Positions 52,055-60,038 of a stretch of 64,000 nucleotides of DNA are shown here, in pieces (the stretch's first letter is position 1; each line of letters opens with the position of its first letter). This stretch comes from Comamonas thiooxydans (GTDB lineage: Bacteria > Pseudomonadota > Gammaproteobacteria > Burkholderiales > Burkholderiaceae_C): NCBI RefSeq assembly GCF_000964545.1, contig NZ_BBVD01000007.1, positions 124,001-188,000 of the forward strand, read 5' to 3'. The notes beneath the pieces are model-generated. The model searched no databases. It was given only the letters and a program-made list of their open reading frames with translations, and was not told the origin of the DNA. Both the position numbers and the translations under genes were made by a program.

Positions 52055-52955
52055 TCGCACCCCTGGCAGGCGCCGCCGAGCTGGCGATGCGCGCGATGAA
52101 CTCGTTGAGCTTGGCAATCACTGTGCGGCGCTCGCGGTCGATGGTGATCATGTGATAGCAATTGTCCAGCAGCACCAGGTCGACATGGGCGTTGACCGCG
52201 CCACGTTGGATATCGTGGGCATTGCTGACCGAGGAAATATCGTCTTCCCGGGCATGAATGACCAGACAGGGCGAGCGCAGCTGCGCCAGTCCGGCCTGCA
52301 CATTCGCGGACAGGGCGCGCAGCTCGATGACGCTCCACCAGGGATTGCCAGGCAGGCCTGCGGCAGAGCTGTCGCCGCTGTTCATCTGCTCGACCACGCG
52401 CGCGCGCAAGGCCTCGTCCTTGATGCCGTAGGGTGGGGCCTCCATGAAGACACTGTTGCGGCCAATGCCCAGCAGGCGAAAAAGCGGCAGCAGGAACGCC
52501 AGCTTGGTATAGGCCGGAATGCTCCAGCCGTCATAGCGGAAGGTGGTGGACAGCGCGCAGACGCCCGCCACCTTGTCGGGATGGCGCTCGGCCACGGCCA
52601 GCGACAGCAGCGCCCCCATGGACAGACCGCCAACCACCATATGGTCCACATGCTGCAAGAAGCGCTGCAGACCCGACTCCACACTTGCCAGCCAGTCCGT
52701 CCAGCGGGCAGCCACCAAGTCCTCCATGCTGCCGCAATGTCCTGCCAGCTGCACCCCGTAGACCGTGAAACCCTGCTTGTTCAGACCTTTTGCGAGCAGG
52801 CGCATCTCGGCCGGCGTGCCGGTCAGGCCATGGATCAGCAGCACGCCCGTGCGGGCATTGCTGCCTTCGCCGGGCATGACGAATTCATGCGGCGTCACAC
52901 ATAGCTGCTGCAAATCCGGCTGCTGCAGCAACCCAAATCCATCAGAGGCATTCAT
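52047..52955 (-). CDS. Alpha/beta hydrolase (carboxylesterase/thioesterase-like)
   Basis: The 302-residue enzyme has the oxyanion motif VLLIHGLTGTPAEM at about residues 39-52, the nucleophile Ser in VVGGLSMGALLSLA (G-x-S-x-G), an acid in HAREDDISS and the catalytic His in DNCYHMITIDRER. It resembles Est30-type monoglyceride or carboxyl esterases. No signal peptide is present. The start at 52955 overlaps the HAD stop as ATGA. In the operon it may release or trim an acyl group of the product. Confidence 0.88.
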   Translation of the reverse strand: MNASDGFGLLQQPDLQQLCVTPHEFVMPGEGSNARTGVLLIHGLTGTPAEMRLLAKGLNKQGFTVYGVQLAGHCGSMEDLVAARWTDWLASVESGLQRFLQHVDHMVVGGLSMGALLSLAVAERHPDKVAGVCALSTTFRYDGWSIPAYTKLAFLLPLFRLLGIGRNSVFMEAPPYGIKDEALRARVVEQMNSGDSSAAGLPGNPWWSVIELRALSANVQAGLAQLRSPCLVIHAREDDISSVSNAHDIQRGAVNAHVDLVLLDNCYHMITIDRERRTVIAKLNEFIARIASSAAPARGANG

Positions 52956-53665
52956 GCAGTCTGCTCCATGCCGAAGATGACTTGCTCCAGCAACTGGGTG
53001 GCCTGCGCAAAATGCTCGAAGCGCGCATGGGCAATCCCCTGGCTCTCGCAATAGTCGATGAGCTTGTACTTGGCCAGCACGAAATCCGCCTTGCCGGAAA
53101 CGCAGAAGTCCGACGTGCTGTCGCCGATATAGAGCACCCGCCCGTGCACGGCCTGCTGCTCGGCCAGACGTTCGCACTTGCAGTTGCCGCTGGCCCGTGT
53201 GCAGCGATTGCTGGCCCAGGGCGAATCCAGTCGCCAGCTGCGCTCGCCCGTCTGAACCAGATGGTTGGCGATGACTTCCAGATCCCCGAGGCCATGGCGT
53301 GCGAGCACATGGCGAATCGCATAGTCAATGCCGTCGCTGACGACCTGCACCTTGATGCCATGCAGCCTGGCCTCGGCCACGAAGCCGGCAAAGTGCTCAT
53401 CGATCTCGATGCTGTCCAGATGGTTCTGCAGTTCAGCCTCGCTCATGTCCAGCAGAGCCACCTGCCCCTTCATGCATTCGCGCGAGCCGATCTCGCCACG
53501 CTCCCAGGCGTCCTCCAGCTCCTGCCAGCCCGGCCTGCCAAAGCGGTTGAGCAGGGTATCGGTCACGTCCAGCAGGCTGATGGTGCCGTCGAAATCGCTT
53601 TGCACCATCCAGCCGGCCGAAGCTGTCCCTGCCGGCGACGGGCAAATCTGAATGCGCTTATTCAT
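52952..53665 (-). CDS. HAD-IB phosphatase (MtnX/phosphoserine-phosphatase-like)
   Basis: The 237-residue protein has the HAD nucleophile motif QSDFDGTISLLD near residue 23, motif II VVSDGIDY and motif IV GDSTSDFCVSG. The phosphoserine-phosphatase/MtnX subgroup dephosphorylates small phosphometabolites. NRCTRASGNCKCERLAEQ adds three cysteines in an unusual insert. It overlaps the membrane-fusion gene by 8 bp and the hydrolase by 4 bp. Confidence 0.87.
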   Translation of the reverse strand: MNKRIQICPSPAGTASAGWMVQSDFDGTISLLDVTDTLLNRFGRPGWQELEDAWERGEIGSRECMKGQVALLDMSEAELQNHLDSIEIDEHFAGFVAEARLHGIKVQVVSDGIDYAIRHVLARHGLGDLEVIANHLVQTGERSWRLDSPWASNRCTRASGNCKCERLAEQQAVHGRVLYIGDSTSDFCVSGKADFVLAKYKLIDYCESQGIAHARFEHFAQATQLLEQVIFGMEQTA

Positions 53666-54593
53666 GGAAACTGACCCTCACGTTCTGACCGACCTTGACA
53701 TTGGCCGGCGGCTGGTCAAATGCCAGCACGCATTCCACAACTCTTACCGGGCCGCGCTGTGCATCGTCCTGCAGCCTGGCCGTGCCGTAGACGGGGCTGA
53801 TTCGCAGCACGGTCGCAGCGGGAAACTCCTGGCGGGCAGCGCTGCCGTCTGCGTCCACCGTCACCAGGGCCTTCATGCCTTCGCGAATCGCCGTCACAAA
53901 GCTTTCGTTGACTTCGGCACGCACGATAAAGGGGCGCTTGGGCAGCAGCACCGCCACCGGACTGCCGCTTTGCAGCATGCTGCCGCCCTGTGCCTGCAGA
54001 CGCACCACGACTGCGGCCTCGGGCGCACGCAGCTCGTGGCGCTGCAGCAGAGCCCTCAACTGCTCCGCCTTGCGCTTGGCGACCGTGACTTCTGCAGCCG
54101 CAATATCCACTTCGGACTGTGCATCACGCAGGGCCTGCACGGCTTCGTCCACGCTCTGCAGATCCGCTGCCCCCTGTTTGGCAGCAGCCTGCCAGCGCGT
54201 CAGCGTGGACTTGAGCGCGGGCAGGCGATCCTGGCGCGTCTTGAGTTTGGTCTGTGCCAGCTGCAGCTCGGACTCCGCCACCGCCAGATCGGCGCGCGCG
54301 GCATCGTCCGCGAGACGCAGCACCGGCTGGCCTTTCTGTACGCTCTGGCCTTCCTTGACCAGCAATTGCTGCACCACCCCCGATGCGGCCGAGGAGAGGT
54401 CGAGCAGACCACCTTCTACGTCGATCTTGCCCCGCGCAACGGCTACCTGGCTTTGAGGCTTGATCTGGGCTGCAGCCGGCGTGATCACGGAGGCAGCATC
54501 CTGAGACGGAGAGCACCCGCCCAGCATCAGCACGGCCGCCGCCAGCAGCGGCGCGCCCGACACAATGCTGAGACGAAATGGGCTTGGGTTCAT
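53658..54593 (-). CDS. Periplasmic membrane-fusion lipoprotein of an ABC exporter (DevB/HlyD-like)
   Basis: The 311-residue adaptor has a lipoprotein signal with lipobox LGGC (Cys near residue 27), a lipoyl half SSAASGVVQQLLVKEGQSVQ-type segment, a coiled-coil hairpin of about 80 residues rich in Ala, Gln, Lys and Leu, and the second lipoyl half HELRAPEAAVVVRLQAQGG. It follows the usual DevB/MacA pattern and lies 2 bp after the ATPase gene. It should bridge the permease and the NodT-type channel. Confidence 0.9.
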   Translation of the reverse strand: MNPSPFRLSIVSGAPLLAAAVLMLGGCSPSQDAASVITPAAAQIKPQSQVAVARGKIDVEGGLLDLSSAASGVVQQLLVKEGQSVQKGQPVLRLADDAARADLAVAESELQLAQTKLKTRQDRLPALKSTLTRWQAAAKQGAADLQSVDEAVQALRDAQSEVDIAAAEVTVAKRKAEQLRALLQRHELRAPEAAVVVRLQAQGGSMLQSGSPVAVLLPKRPFIVRAEVNESFVTAIREGMKALVTVDADGSAARQEFPAATVLRISPVYGTARLQDDAQRGPVRVVECVLAFDQPPANVKVGQNVRVSFHE

Positions 54594-54595
54594 GT

Positions 54596-55354
54596 TTATT
54601 CCTTGATGGGGCTGTTCTGGCGCCAGTCGCTGCGAATGGCGCCGTCTTCCATGCCCAGCACACGATCGGCGTGGCGCACCAGACGCGGGTCATGGCTGAC
54701 GCAGAGCACCGTGGTGCCGTGCGTGCGCGCCGCACGGTGCAGCAAGTCAATGACGCGCTGGCCGCTCTCGGCATCCAGCGCACTGGTGGGCTCGTCGGCA
54801 AACAGCAGGCGGGGCTGCTTGGCCATGGCACGTGCGATGGCCACACGCTGCTTCTCGCCGCCCGACAGCTGGGCCGGGCGCATATGACTGCGGTGCGAGA
54901 GCCCCACTTCGTCGAGCGCCTCCCTGGCACGGCGCAATGTCTCGGCGTTTCTGAGCCCCATATAGCCAAGCGGCAACTGCACCTGCTCCAGTGCCGTCAA
55001 GGCCGGAAACAGATTGAAGCCCTGGAAGACGAAGCCCGTATGGCGCAGACGAAATTTCTCCAGCGCCGCCGTGCCGAGCTTGGCCAGGTCCTCGCCCAGT
55101 GCGATCGCGTGACCGGCATCGGGCTTTTGCAGTCCCGACATCAGCGACAGCAGCGTGCTTTTGCCGCAGCCCGAAGGGCCGGAGATCAGGCTCAGCTCCC
55201 CCGCATAGAGGCTGACGGACAGCCCTTGCAGCACATGCACCTGGACGATGCCCGAGACAAAGGATTTGTCGAGACGCACGGCCTCGAGGCTGGGCGCTGC
55301 ATCCTTGGCTGCAGCAGGCGTTTTGATGCGTTCCATCATGGTCTCGGCTTGCAT
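54596..55354 (-). CDS. ABC exporter ATPase (LolD/MacB/DevA-like)
   Basis: The 252-residue subunit has Walker A ISGPSGCGKSTLLS near residue 60, Q-loop FQGFNLFPALTA, signature LSGGEKQRVAIARA, Walker B LLFADEPTSALD and switch His in VSHDPRL. This group powers FtsX-type permeases that extract or export lipids and peptides from the inner membrane. It lies 10 bp after the permease gene. Confidence 0.93.
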   Translation of the reverse strand: MQAETMMERIKTPAAAKDAAPSLEAVRLDKSFVSGIVQVHVLQGLSVSLYAGELSLISGPSGCGKSTLLSLMSGLQKPDAGHAIALGEDLAKLGTAALEKFRLRHTGFVFQGFNLFPALTALEQVQLPLGYMGLRNAETLRRAREALDEVGLSHRSHMRPAQLSGGEKQRVAIARAMAKQPRLLFADEPTSALDAESGQRVIDLLHRAARTHGTTVLCVSHDPRLVRHADRVLGMEDGAIRSDWRQNSPIKE

Positions 55355-55364
55355 GTTTCAGGCC

Positions 55365-56513
55365 TTAACGCAACAGGGTTGCCGGGTCGGCACGCAGCAG
55401 GCTGCGCATGGCGCCCAGACCCGACAGCAGCGACAGCACGGCCACCAGAAAGCCACAAGCGAGTACCGCTGACAGGTTGAGGGCAACAGGGACGCGGTAG
55501 CTGGATGCAATGCTGAGCAGCACCGCGCTGGCCAGTGCCGCCAGCACAAAGCCCAGGCCGCCAATCCAGCAGGCCTGCTCGACCACCACGCGGCCCAGTG
55601 CCGCTCGGCTCACGCCCAGAGCATTGAGCACCGCATACTCGCGGGCGGACCCTGCCACCACCGCCTTGAGCGACTGGCTGGTCACGATGGCGCCCACCAG
55701 GCAGACGATGACGGCCATGAAGAGCACGCCGGCACCGGCTCCGGTATCGAGCATCCAGTAACGCTGAGAGCGGCGCGCAAAGGCATCGGCCGTCCAGACC
55801 TCGTACGGGCCGAAGCTGCTGCTGGACTGGCTCAATCTCGCCTGGGCCTCGCCTGCCTTGGCAGCTTGCTTCAGGCGTGCCACGAAATAGGTGCTGCCAT
55901 GCTCGGCACTGGTTTCTGCAATTTCGCGGGCCGAGCTGAGCGAGGAGATCACGTTGACGCCACCCAGGCCGCGCAAGCCGTCTACGGCAGCCACGATCTT
56001 GACCGCATGGTTGTTGATCCAGGCCGTGCTGCCTTCCTGCGCGCCCAGAGTCCCCAGGTCCGCCCTGTCAACAATCACGGCACCGGGCTCGCGCAGCAGC
56101 TGCCGCTGCCAGGATGTGAGCACCTTGGTGAACATCATGGAGTTGTCCGCAGTGCTGACGCCCGAGAGATAGACCGAGACTCCGCCTCCGGTCGCGCCCT
56201 GGGCACCGGCGCGCGCGCGCCAGTCGCCATCGACCCAGACATAGGATTCCACGGCCGCCACATCGGGGTCCATGCGCAGGCGCATCTCCACATCGCTGCC
56301 GATATTGCGCCCGAAGTTCACGCTTTGCGTGCCCGGATAGCCCACCCAGAGATCGGCCGAAGAGGCCGTCACGTAGATCGCGGCAGAGCCGAAGATGCCC
56401 AGCACCAAGGCGGCCTGCATGGCCAGCAGAACGCCCGAAAAGCCCACGGCGAACACCGAAGGGACAAAGCGTCTCCACTCATGGATCAGCGTCTTGCGCG
56501 CCAGGGCAATCAT
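55365..56513 (-). CDS. ABC exporter permease (DevC/FtsX family)
   Basis: The 382-residue protein has one N-terminal span (about residues 15-45), a 200-residue periplasmic domain and three C-terminal spans, the layout of FtsX/MacB-like permeases. RKTLIHEWRRFVPSVFAVGFS and SSADLWVGYPGTQSVNFGR are close to DevC, which exports heterocyst glycolipids in cyanobacteria. The C-terminus ends LRADPATLLR, as DevC proteins do. The start overlaps the outer-membrane channel stop as ATGA. Confidence 0.88.
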   Translation of the reverse strand: MIALARKTLIHEWRRFVPSVFAVGFSGVLLAMQAALVLGIFGSAAIYVTASSADLWVGYPGTQSVNFGRNIGSDVEMRLRMDPDVAAVESYVWVDGDWRARAGAQGATGGGVSVYLSGVSTADNSMMFTKVLTSWQRQLLREPGAVIVDRADLGTLGAQEGSTAWINNHAVKIVAAVDGLRGLGGVNVISSLSSAREIAETSAEHGSTYFVARLKQAAKAGEAQARLSQSSSSFGPYEVWTADAFARRSQRYWMLDTGAGAGVLFMAVIVCLVGAIVTSQSLKAVVAGSAREYAVLNALGVSRAALGRVVVEQACWIGGLGFVLAALASAVLLSIASSYRVPVALNLSAVLACGFLVAVLSLLSGLGAMRSLLRADPATLLR

Positions 56514-57931
56514 GGCTGAGCCTCTGTGGTCCGGGTAACAAGCGCGGCATCGACAGGCGCAGCACCCACTGCCTTGTAGAGAGCCACATAGGCCAGCGCC
56601 TCGGCAGCCCTGGCGGTTGCCAGCTCGCTCTGGTTTTGCAGGCTGGCGCGGGCGCTATCGATGCCCGCAAGCTCGCTGGACAGGCCCAGTTGCTGGCGCA
56701 CTGCCTGAGCCTTCTCGCGCCCGGCATGAATCTGCTGCTGGGACTGCAGCTGCTGCTGCCTTTGCTGCTGGGCGGCAACCGCTGCCAGGGCAGTTTCGGA
56801 CTCGGCAATGCCATTGAGCACGGCCTGGCGGTATGCCTTGATGCTGGCCTGCAGCGCCAGCTCCTTGCCGTCCGCCACAGCACGGCGGCGACCCCAGTCA
56901 AAGAGCGGAATGTCGATCTGCGGACCGACCATGGGAATGGAGTCCGAGGTCGTGCGGTGATTGCGCGTCAGGTTGTATGCATACAGCAGGGACCCCGTCA
57001 GGGTCAACCGCGGATAGAGCGCCGCGCGCGACACGCCGACCTCGGCCGCAGCCTGCTCCACCGCAGCCTCGGCACTTTGAATATCGGGGCGGTTGCGCAG
57101 CAGGTCTGCCGGCAATACGGCAAGCGCCTGCATTGCGGGCAATGCGGCATCCGTCCTGGGCTGCAGCCACTGCGGCTCGGCACGCTCACGTCCCAACAGG
57201 GCAGCCAGCGCATGGGCACCACGCGCCTGGGCTTCGTTCAGGGTGAACAGCTGAGACTCTGCGGTGCGCAGCTGCAGCTGTTGCTGCTCCAGAGACTGGG
57301 CATCTGTCAGTCTCTGCTCATGCCGAATCTGCAAGAGCTGCAGCTGTCGCTGCGCCTGCTGCAATTGCCTCTCGACCAGGCTGCGCTGCACCTGGGCCAG
57401 CCGGATATCGAGATAACGGTGCACCACTTCGGCCACCAACGCCACCCGCGCTGCATGCAGCTGGGCTTGCGCATCCAGCACGCCGGCCGTGCCTGCACGG
57501 CGCGCCGCTTCGGAGTCACCAAACAGGCCAAGATCCCAGCTCACATCAATGCTGGCATGAAAGTAGGTGTCAACTGCCGCGATATCCTGCAGGGTCCGCG
57601 CTCCGGTGCTGACTATGGGGCGGAAAGCCGCATCGGCCGTACCCGCCAGCAAGCGCTGCTGACGCAGACGCAGCACGGCCTGAGCCACATCAAGGTTCTG
57701 GGCCAGCGCCTCGTCCACCAGCACATTGAGAGCAGGGTCATTCCAGGCGCGCCACCAGTGGGCCAATGCCGCAGGGTCCGACTTTTGAGCCGACTCCTGC
57801 TGCTGCCACTGAGGTGGCGTGGTCCGGTCCAGCTTGACTGCCTCGGGCGCAGCACAGCCTGCCAGCAACGACAAGGCACACAGACACAGACTGCCCATGC
57901 GAAGACGCGAGACGTGGGAAGGAAATATCAC
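56510..57931 (-). CDS. Outer-membrane channel lipoprotein (NodT family) of the ABC exporter
   Basis: The product is a 473-residue TolC-like channel with lipobox LLAGC, DPAALAHWWRAWNDPALNVLV (the NodT N-terminal repeat start), and VLPADLLRNRPDIQSAEAAVEQ in the second repeat. The start is uncertain: a GTG at 57931 gives a positively charged signal peptide, while the ATG at 57898 gives one without charges. Neither has a good ribosome site. It is the first gene of the nine-gene operon and is divergent from the two-component system. Confidence 0.9.
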   Translation of the reverse strand: MIFPSHVSRLRMGSLCLCALSLLAGCAAPEAVKLDRTTPPQWQQQESAQKSDPAALAHWWRAWNDPALNVLVDEALAQNLDVAQAVLRLRQQRLLAGTADAAFRPIVSTGARTLQDIAAVDTYFHASIDVSWDLGLFGDSEAARRAGTAGVLDAQAQLHAARVALVAEVVHRYLDIRLAQVQRSLVERQLQQAQRQLQLLQIRHEQRLTDAQSLEQQQLQLRTAESQLFTLNEAQARGAHALAALLGRERAEPQWLQPRTDAALPAMQALAVLPADLLRNRPDIQSAEAAVEQAAAEVGVSRAALYPRLTLTGSLLYAYNLTRNHRTTSDSIPMVGPQIDIPLFDWGRRRAVADGKELALQASIKAYRQAVLNGIAESETALAAVAAQQQRQQQLQSQQQIHAGREKAQAVRQQLGLSSELAGIDSARASLQNQSELATARAAEALAYVALYKAVGAAPVDAALVTRTTEAQP

Positions 57932-58131
57932 AGCGCAGTTGGCTCAAGCTATAGGTGTCACCCGGGAAGCTGCAGAAAGCAGAAACAGCTTTCCATCCTC
58001 GCCATTGAACGGCAGCAAGCTTTCGCCAGATTGCAGGGTTTATGTAGGAATTATGGAGAGCCGTAGCCATTCGGCTATTGCAGCGGCAACGCACATAATG
58101 TGCAGATAACAAGTTTCAGGGAGTCCAGCAG
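57932..58131. promoter_or_regulatory. Divergent control region of the exporter operon and the two-component system
   Basis: This 200-bp gap contains TTATG direct repeats at 58040-58044 and 58051-58055 (11-bp period, as OmpR-type regulators prefer) and a perfect palindrome GCACATAATGTGC at 58091-58103, 28 bases before the response-regulator start. These are candidates for binding by the adjacent response regulator. Confidence 0.45.
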
Positions 58132-58881
58132 ATGCATGACTTTGCTGCACACAAAACCATGACTACTTTTGCTCAACCTGCTTCCACGCCCATGGTGCTT
58201 GTAGTCGAAGACGAACCCGGAATTGCCGGCGTTCTCAGCGCCTATCTGGAGCGCGACGGCCTGCGCATTCGCATGGCGCAAGACGGCGAGGAAGCCCTGC
58301 AGAGCTTTCGCCAGCTGCGCCCGGACCTAGTGCTGCTAGACATTCATCTGCCCAAGGTCGATGGAGTGGATGTGCTGCGCATGATTCGCAATGACAGCGA
58401 TGTCCCCGTCATCATGGTGACGGCCCTGGCAGACGATGTGGACAAGCTGCTGGCACTGCGCCTGGGGGCGGACGACTATGTGGTCAAGCCTTTCAACCCT
58501 CCCGAGGTGGTGGCCCGGGTGCGTGCCGTGCTGCGCCGTACCCAGGCCAAGCCTGCGCCGGTGGCCGCTCCCATTCGCGTCGGCCCCATAGAGATCGACG
58601 TGGAAGCCCATAGTGCAGCCGTCTATGACGATGCGGGCCAGGCCGTGCCTCTGGCGCTGACGCTCACGGAGTTCCGTCTGCTGGCCTGCCTGGCGGCCCA
58701 GCCACGCCGCTGCTTTTCACGTGCCTACCTGATTGAGAACTGCCTGCCGGAAAGCGATGCGCTGGAGCGGGTGATCGACTCCCACCTATCCAAACTGCGC
58801 CGCAAGCTGCAACTGGCCGGCCAGGACGGGCTGATCGAGACCGTGCGCGGTATTGGCTATCGTCTATGGCCCTGGGACTGA
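58132..58881 (+). CDS. OmpR-family response regulator
   Basis: The 249-residue protein has a receiver domain (residues 20-135) with acidic pair E26-D27, phospho-acceptor D70 in LVLLDIHLPKVDG, and the conserved Lys in YVVKPFNP. It is followed by a winged-helix DNA-binding domain ending DSHLSKLRRKL and GIGYRLWPWD. BaeR-like by eye. An alternative ATG at 58159 is possible. It overlaps the kinase gene by 16 bp and is divergent from the exporter operon, its likely target. Confidence 0.93.
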   Translation: MHDFAAHKTMTTFAQPASTPMVLVVEDEPGIAGVLSAYLERDGLRIRMAQDGEEALQSFRQLRPDLVLLDIHLPKVDGVDVLRMIRNDSDVPVIMVTALADDVDKLLALRLGADDYVVKPFNPPEVVARVRAVLRRTQAKPAPVAAPIRVGPIEIDVEAHSAAVYDDAGQAVPLALTLTEFRLLACLAAQPRRCFSRAYLIENCLPESDALERVIDSHLSKLRRKLQLAGQDGLIETVRGIGYRLWPWD

Positions 58882-60038
58882 ACCGCATCTGGGTCCGCTT
58901 TGGTCTGTGGATCACGGCCGCTGTGCTGCTGGCCATTGCCTCTCTGGCCATTGGCGTGCTGGCGTTTTCCGAGCTGCAGTACCGCGAGTTCTACCGCCAC
59001 CTGCCAAGCCCCGTCAAAACCGAGCTGGAGGCGCTGAAGTCCCAGGATCTGGAAGACAGCCCCAGAGCCCTGCAGATCTACTCCGAGTACTGGGAAGGCG
59101 ACCGCCTGTTTGGCGAGAAATGGTCGCTGGTCATCGGCCTGGCTGTCAGCCTGCCTTTCGGCATGGCCGTGGGCTTCTGGATTTCGCGACGCATCACCAG
59201 TCCGCTGGCCTCCATGGTGGAAGTGGCTGCGCGCGTGGAGCGTGGCGATCTGGCCTCCAGAGCCGTCAAGGGCAATGCCCATGGCGAGATGGCAGAAATG
59301 ATCGATGCCTTCAACGGCATGGTTGATTCGCTGGAGACGCTGGAAGCAGAGCGTCTGGCCACGGCCGCCTCCATCTCCCACGAACTGCGCACCCCATTGA
59401 CGGTGCTGCAGGCAAGACTGCATGCGATCTGCGACGGCGTCATCGACTCCAGCCAGGCCGAGATGAAGACGCTGCTGGCTCAGGTCGAGCATCTGGGACG
59501 ACTGGTCGGCGATCTGCACACCCTTTCCATGGCCGACGCCGGACAGCTGTCTCTGCGCAAGGAACGCATAGACCTCGCCGCACTGGTCGGTGATGTCGTC
59601 GAGGACTTGCACCCGCAGCTGCAGAAGCTGGACATGGCCCTGTCACTGGATCTGCCCATGCAGGACGGCGATGGCAGCACCGACATCAAGGCCGACACCG
59701 ATCGCTTGCGCCAGATCACCACCAACCTCATCAGCAACGTGCTGCGCCATGCCAGCAGCGGCCACTGGCTGAGCATCCGGGTGTATGCGAGCTCCGACCA
59801 CCAGAACCAGTCATGGGTGATCCTGGAAGTAGGCGATGCGGGGCCCGGCCTTGCTGACGAAGTTCAGGCCCATCCGTTCCAGCGCTTTGTCCAGGCCCCA
59901 GGAAAGCGCCGTCGGGAAGGCTCTGGCCTGGGCCTGTCCATCGTCAAGGCTCTGGTGACCTCGCAGGGCGGCACCGTCAGCACGGGCGTCTCCGAGCGTG
60001 GCGGCGCGCTTTTTACCGTGCGCTTTCCCCGTCTCTGA
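58866..60038 (+). CDS. Sensor histidine kinase (BaeS-like)
   Basis: The 390-residue membrane kinase has spans at about residues 12-34 and 86-106, which bound a short periplasmic sensor of about 50 residues. A HAMP domain follows (RRITSPLASMVEVAARVERGD). The H box SISHELRTPLTVLQ has H172, and the N box NLISNVLRHA and G boxes VGDAGPGLAD and GSGLGLSIVKAL are present. So small a sensor suggests that it detects membrane stress or a lipid-like ligand. Its 3' end overlaps the convergent GTPase gene by 26 bp. Confidence 0.93.
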   Translation: MALGLNRIWVRFGLWITAAVLLAIASLAIGVLAFSELQYREFYRHLPSPVKTELEALKSQDLEDSPRALQIYSEYWEGDRLFGEKWSLVIGLAVSLPFGMAVGFWISRRITSPLASMVEVAARVERGDLASRAVKGNAHGEMAEMIDAFNGMVDSLETLEAERLATAASISHELRTPLTVLQARLHAICDGVIDSSQAEMKTLLAQVEHLGRLVGDLHTLSMADAGQLSLRKERIDLAALVGDVVEDLHPQLQKLDMALSLDLPMQDGDGSTDIKADTDRLRQITTNLISNVLRHASSGHWLSIRVYASSDHQNQSWVILEVGDAGPGLADEVQAHPFQRFVQAPGKRRREGSGLGLSIVKALVTSQGGTVSTGVSERGGALFTVRFPRL

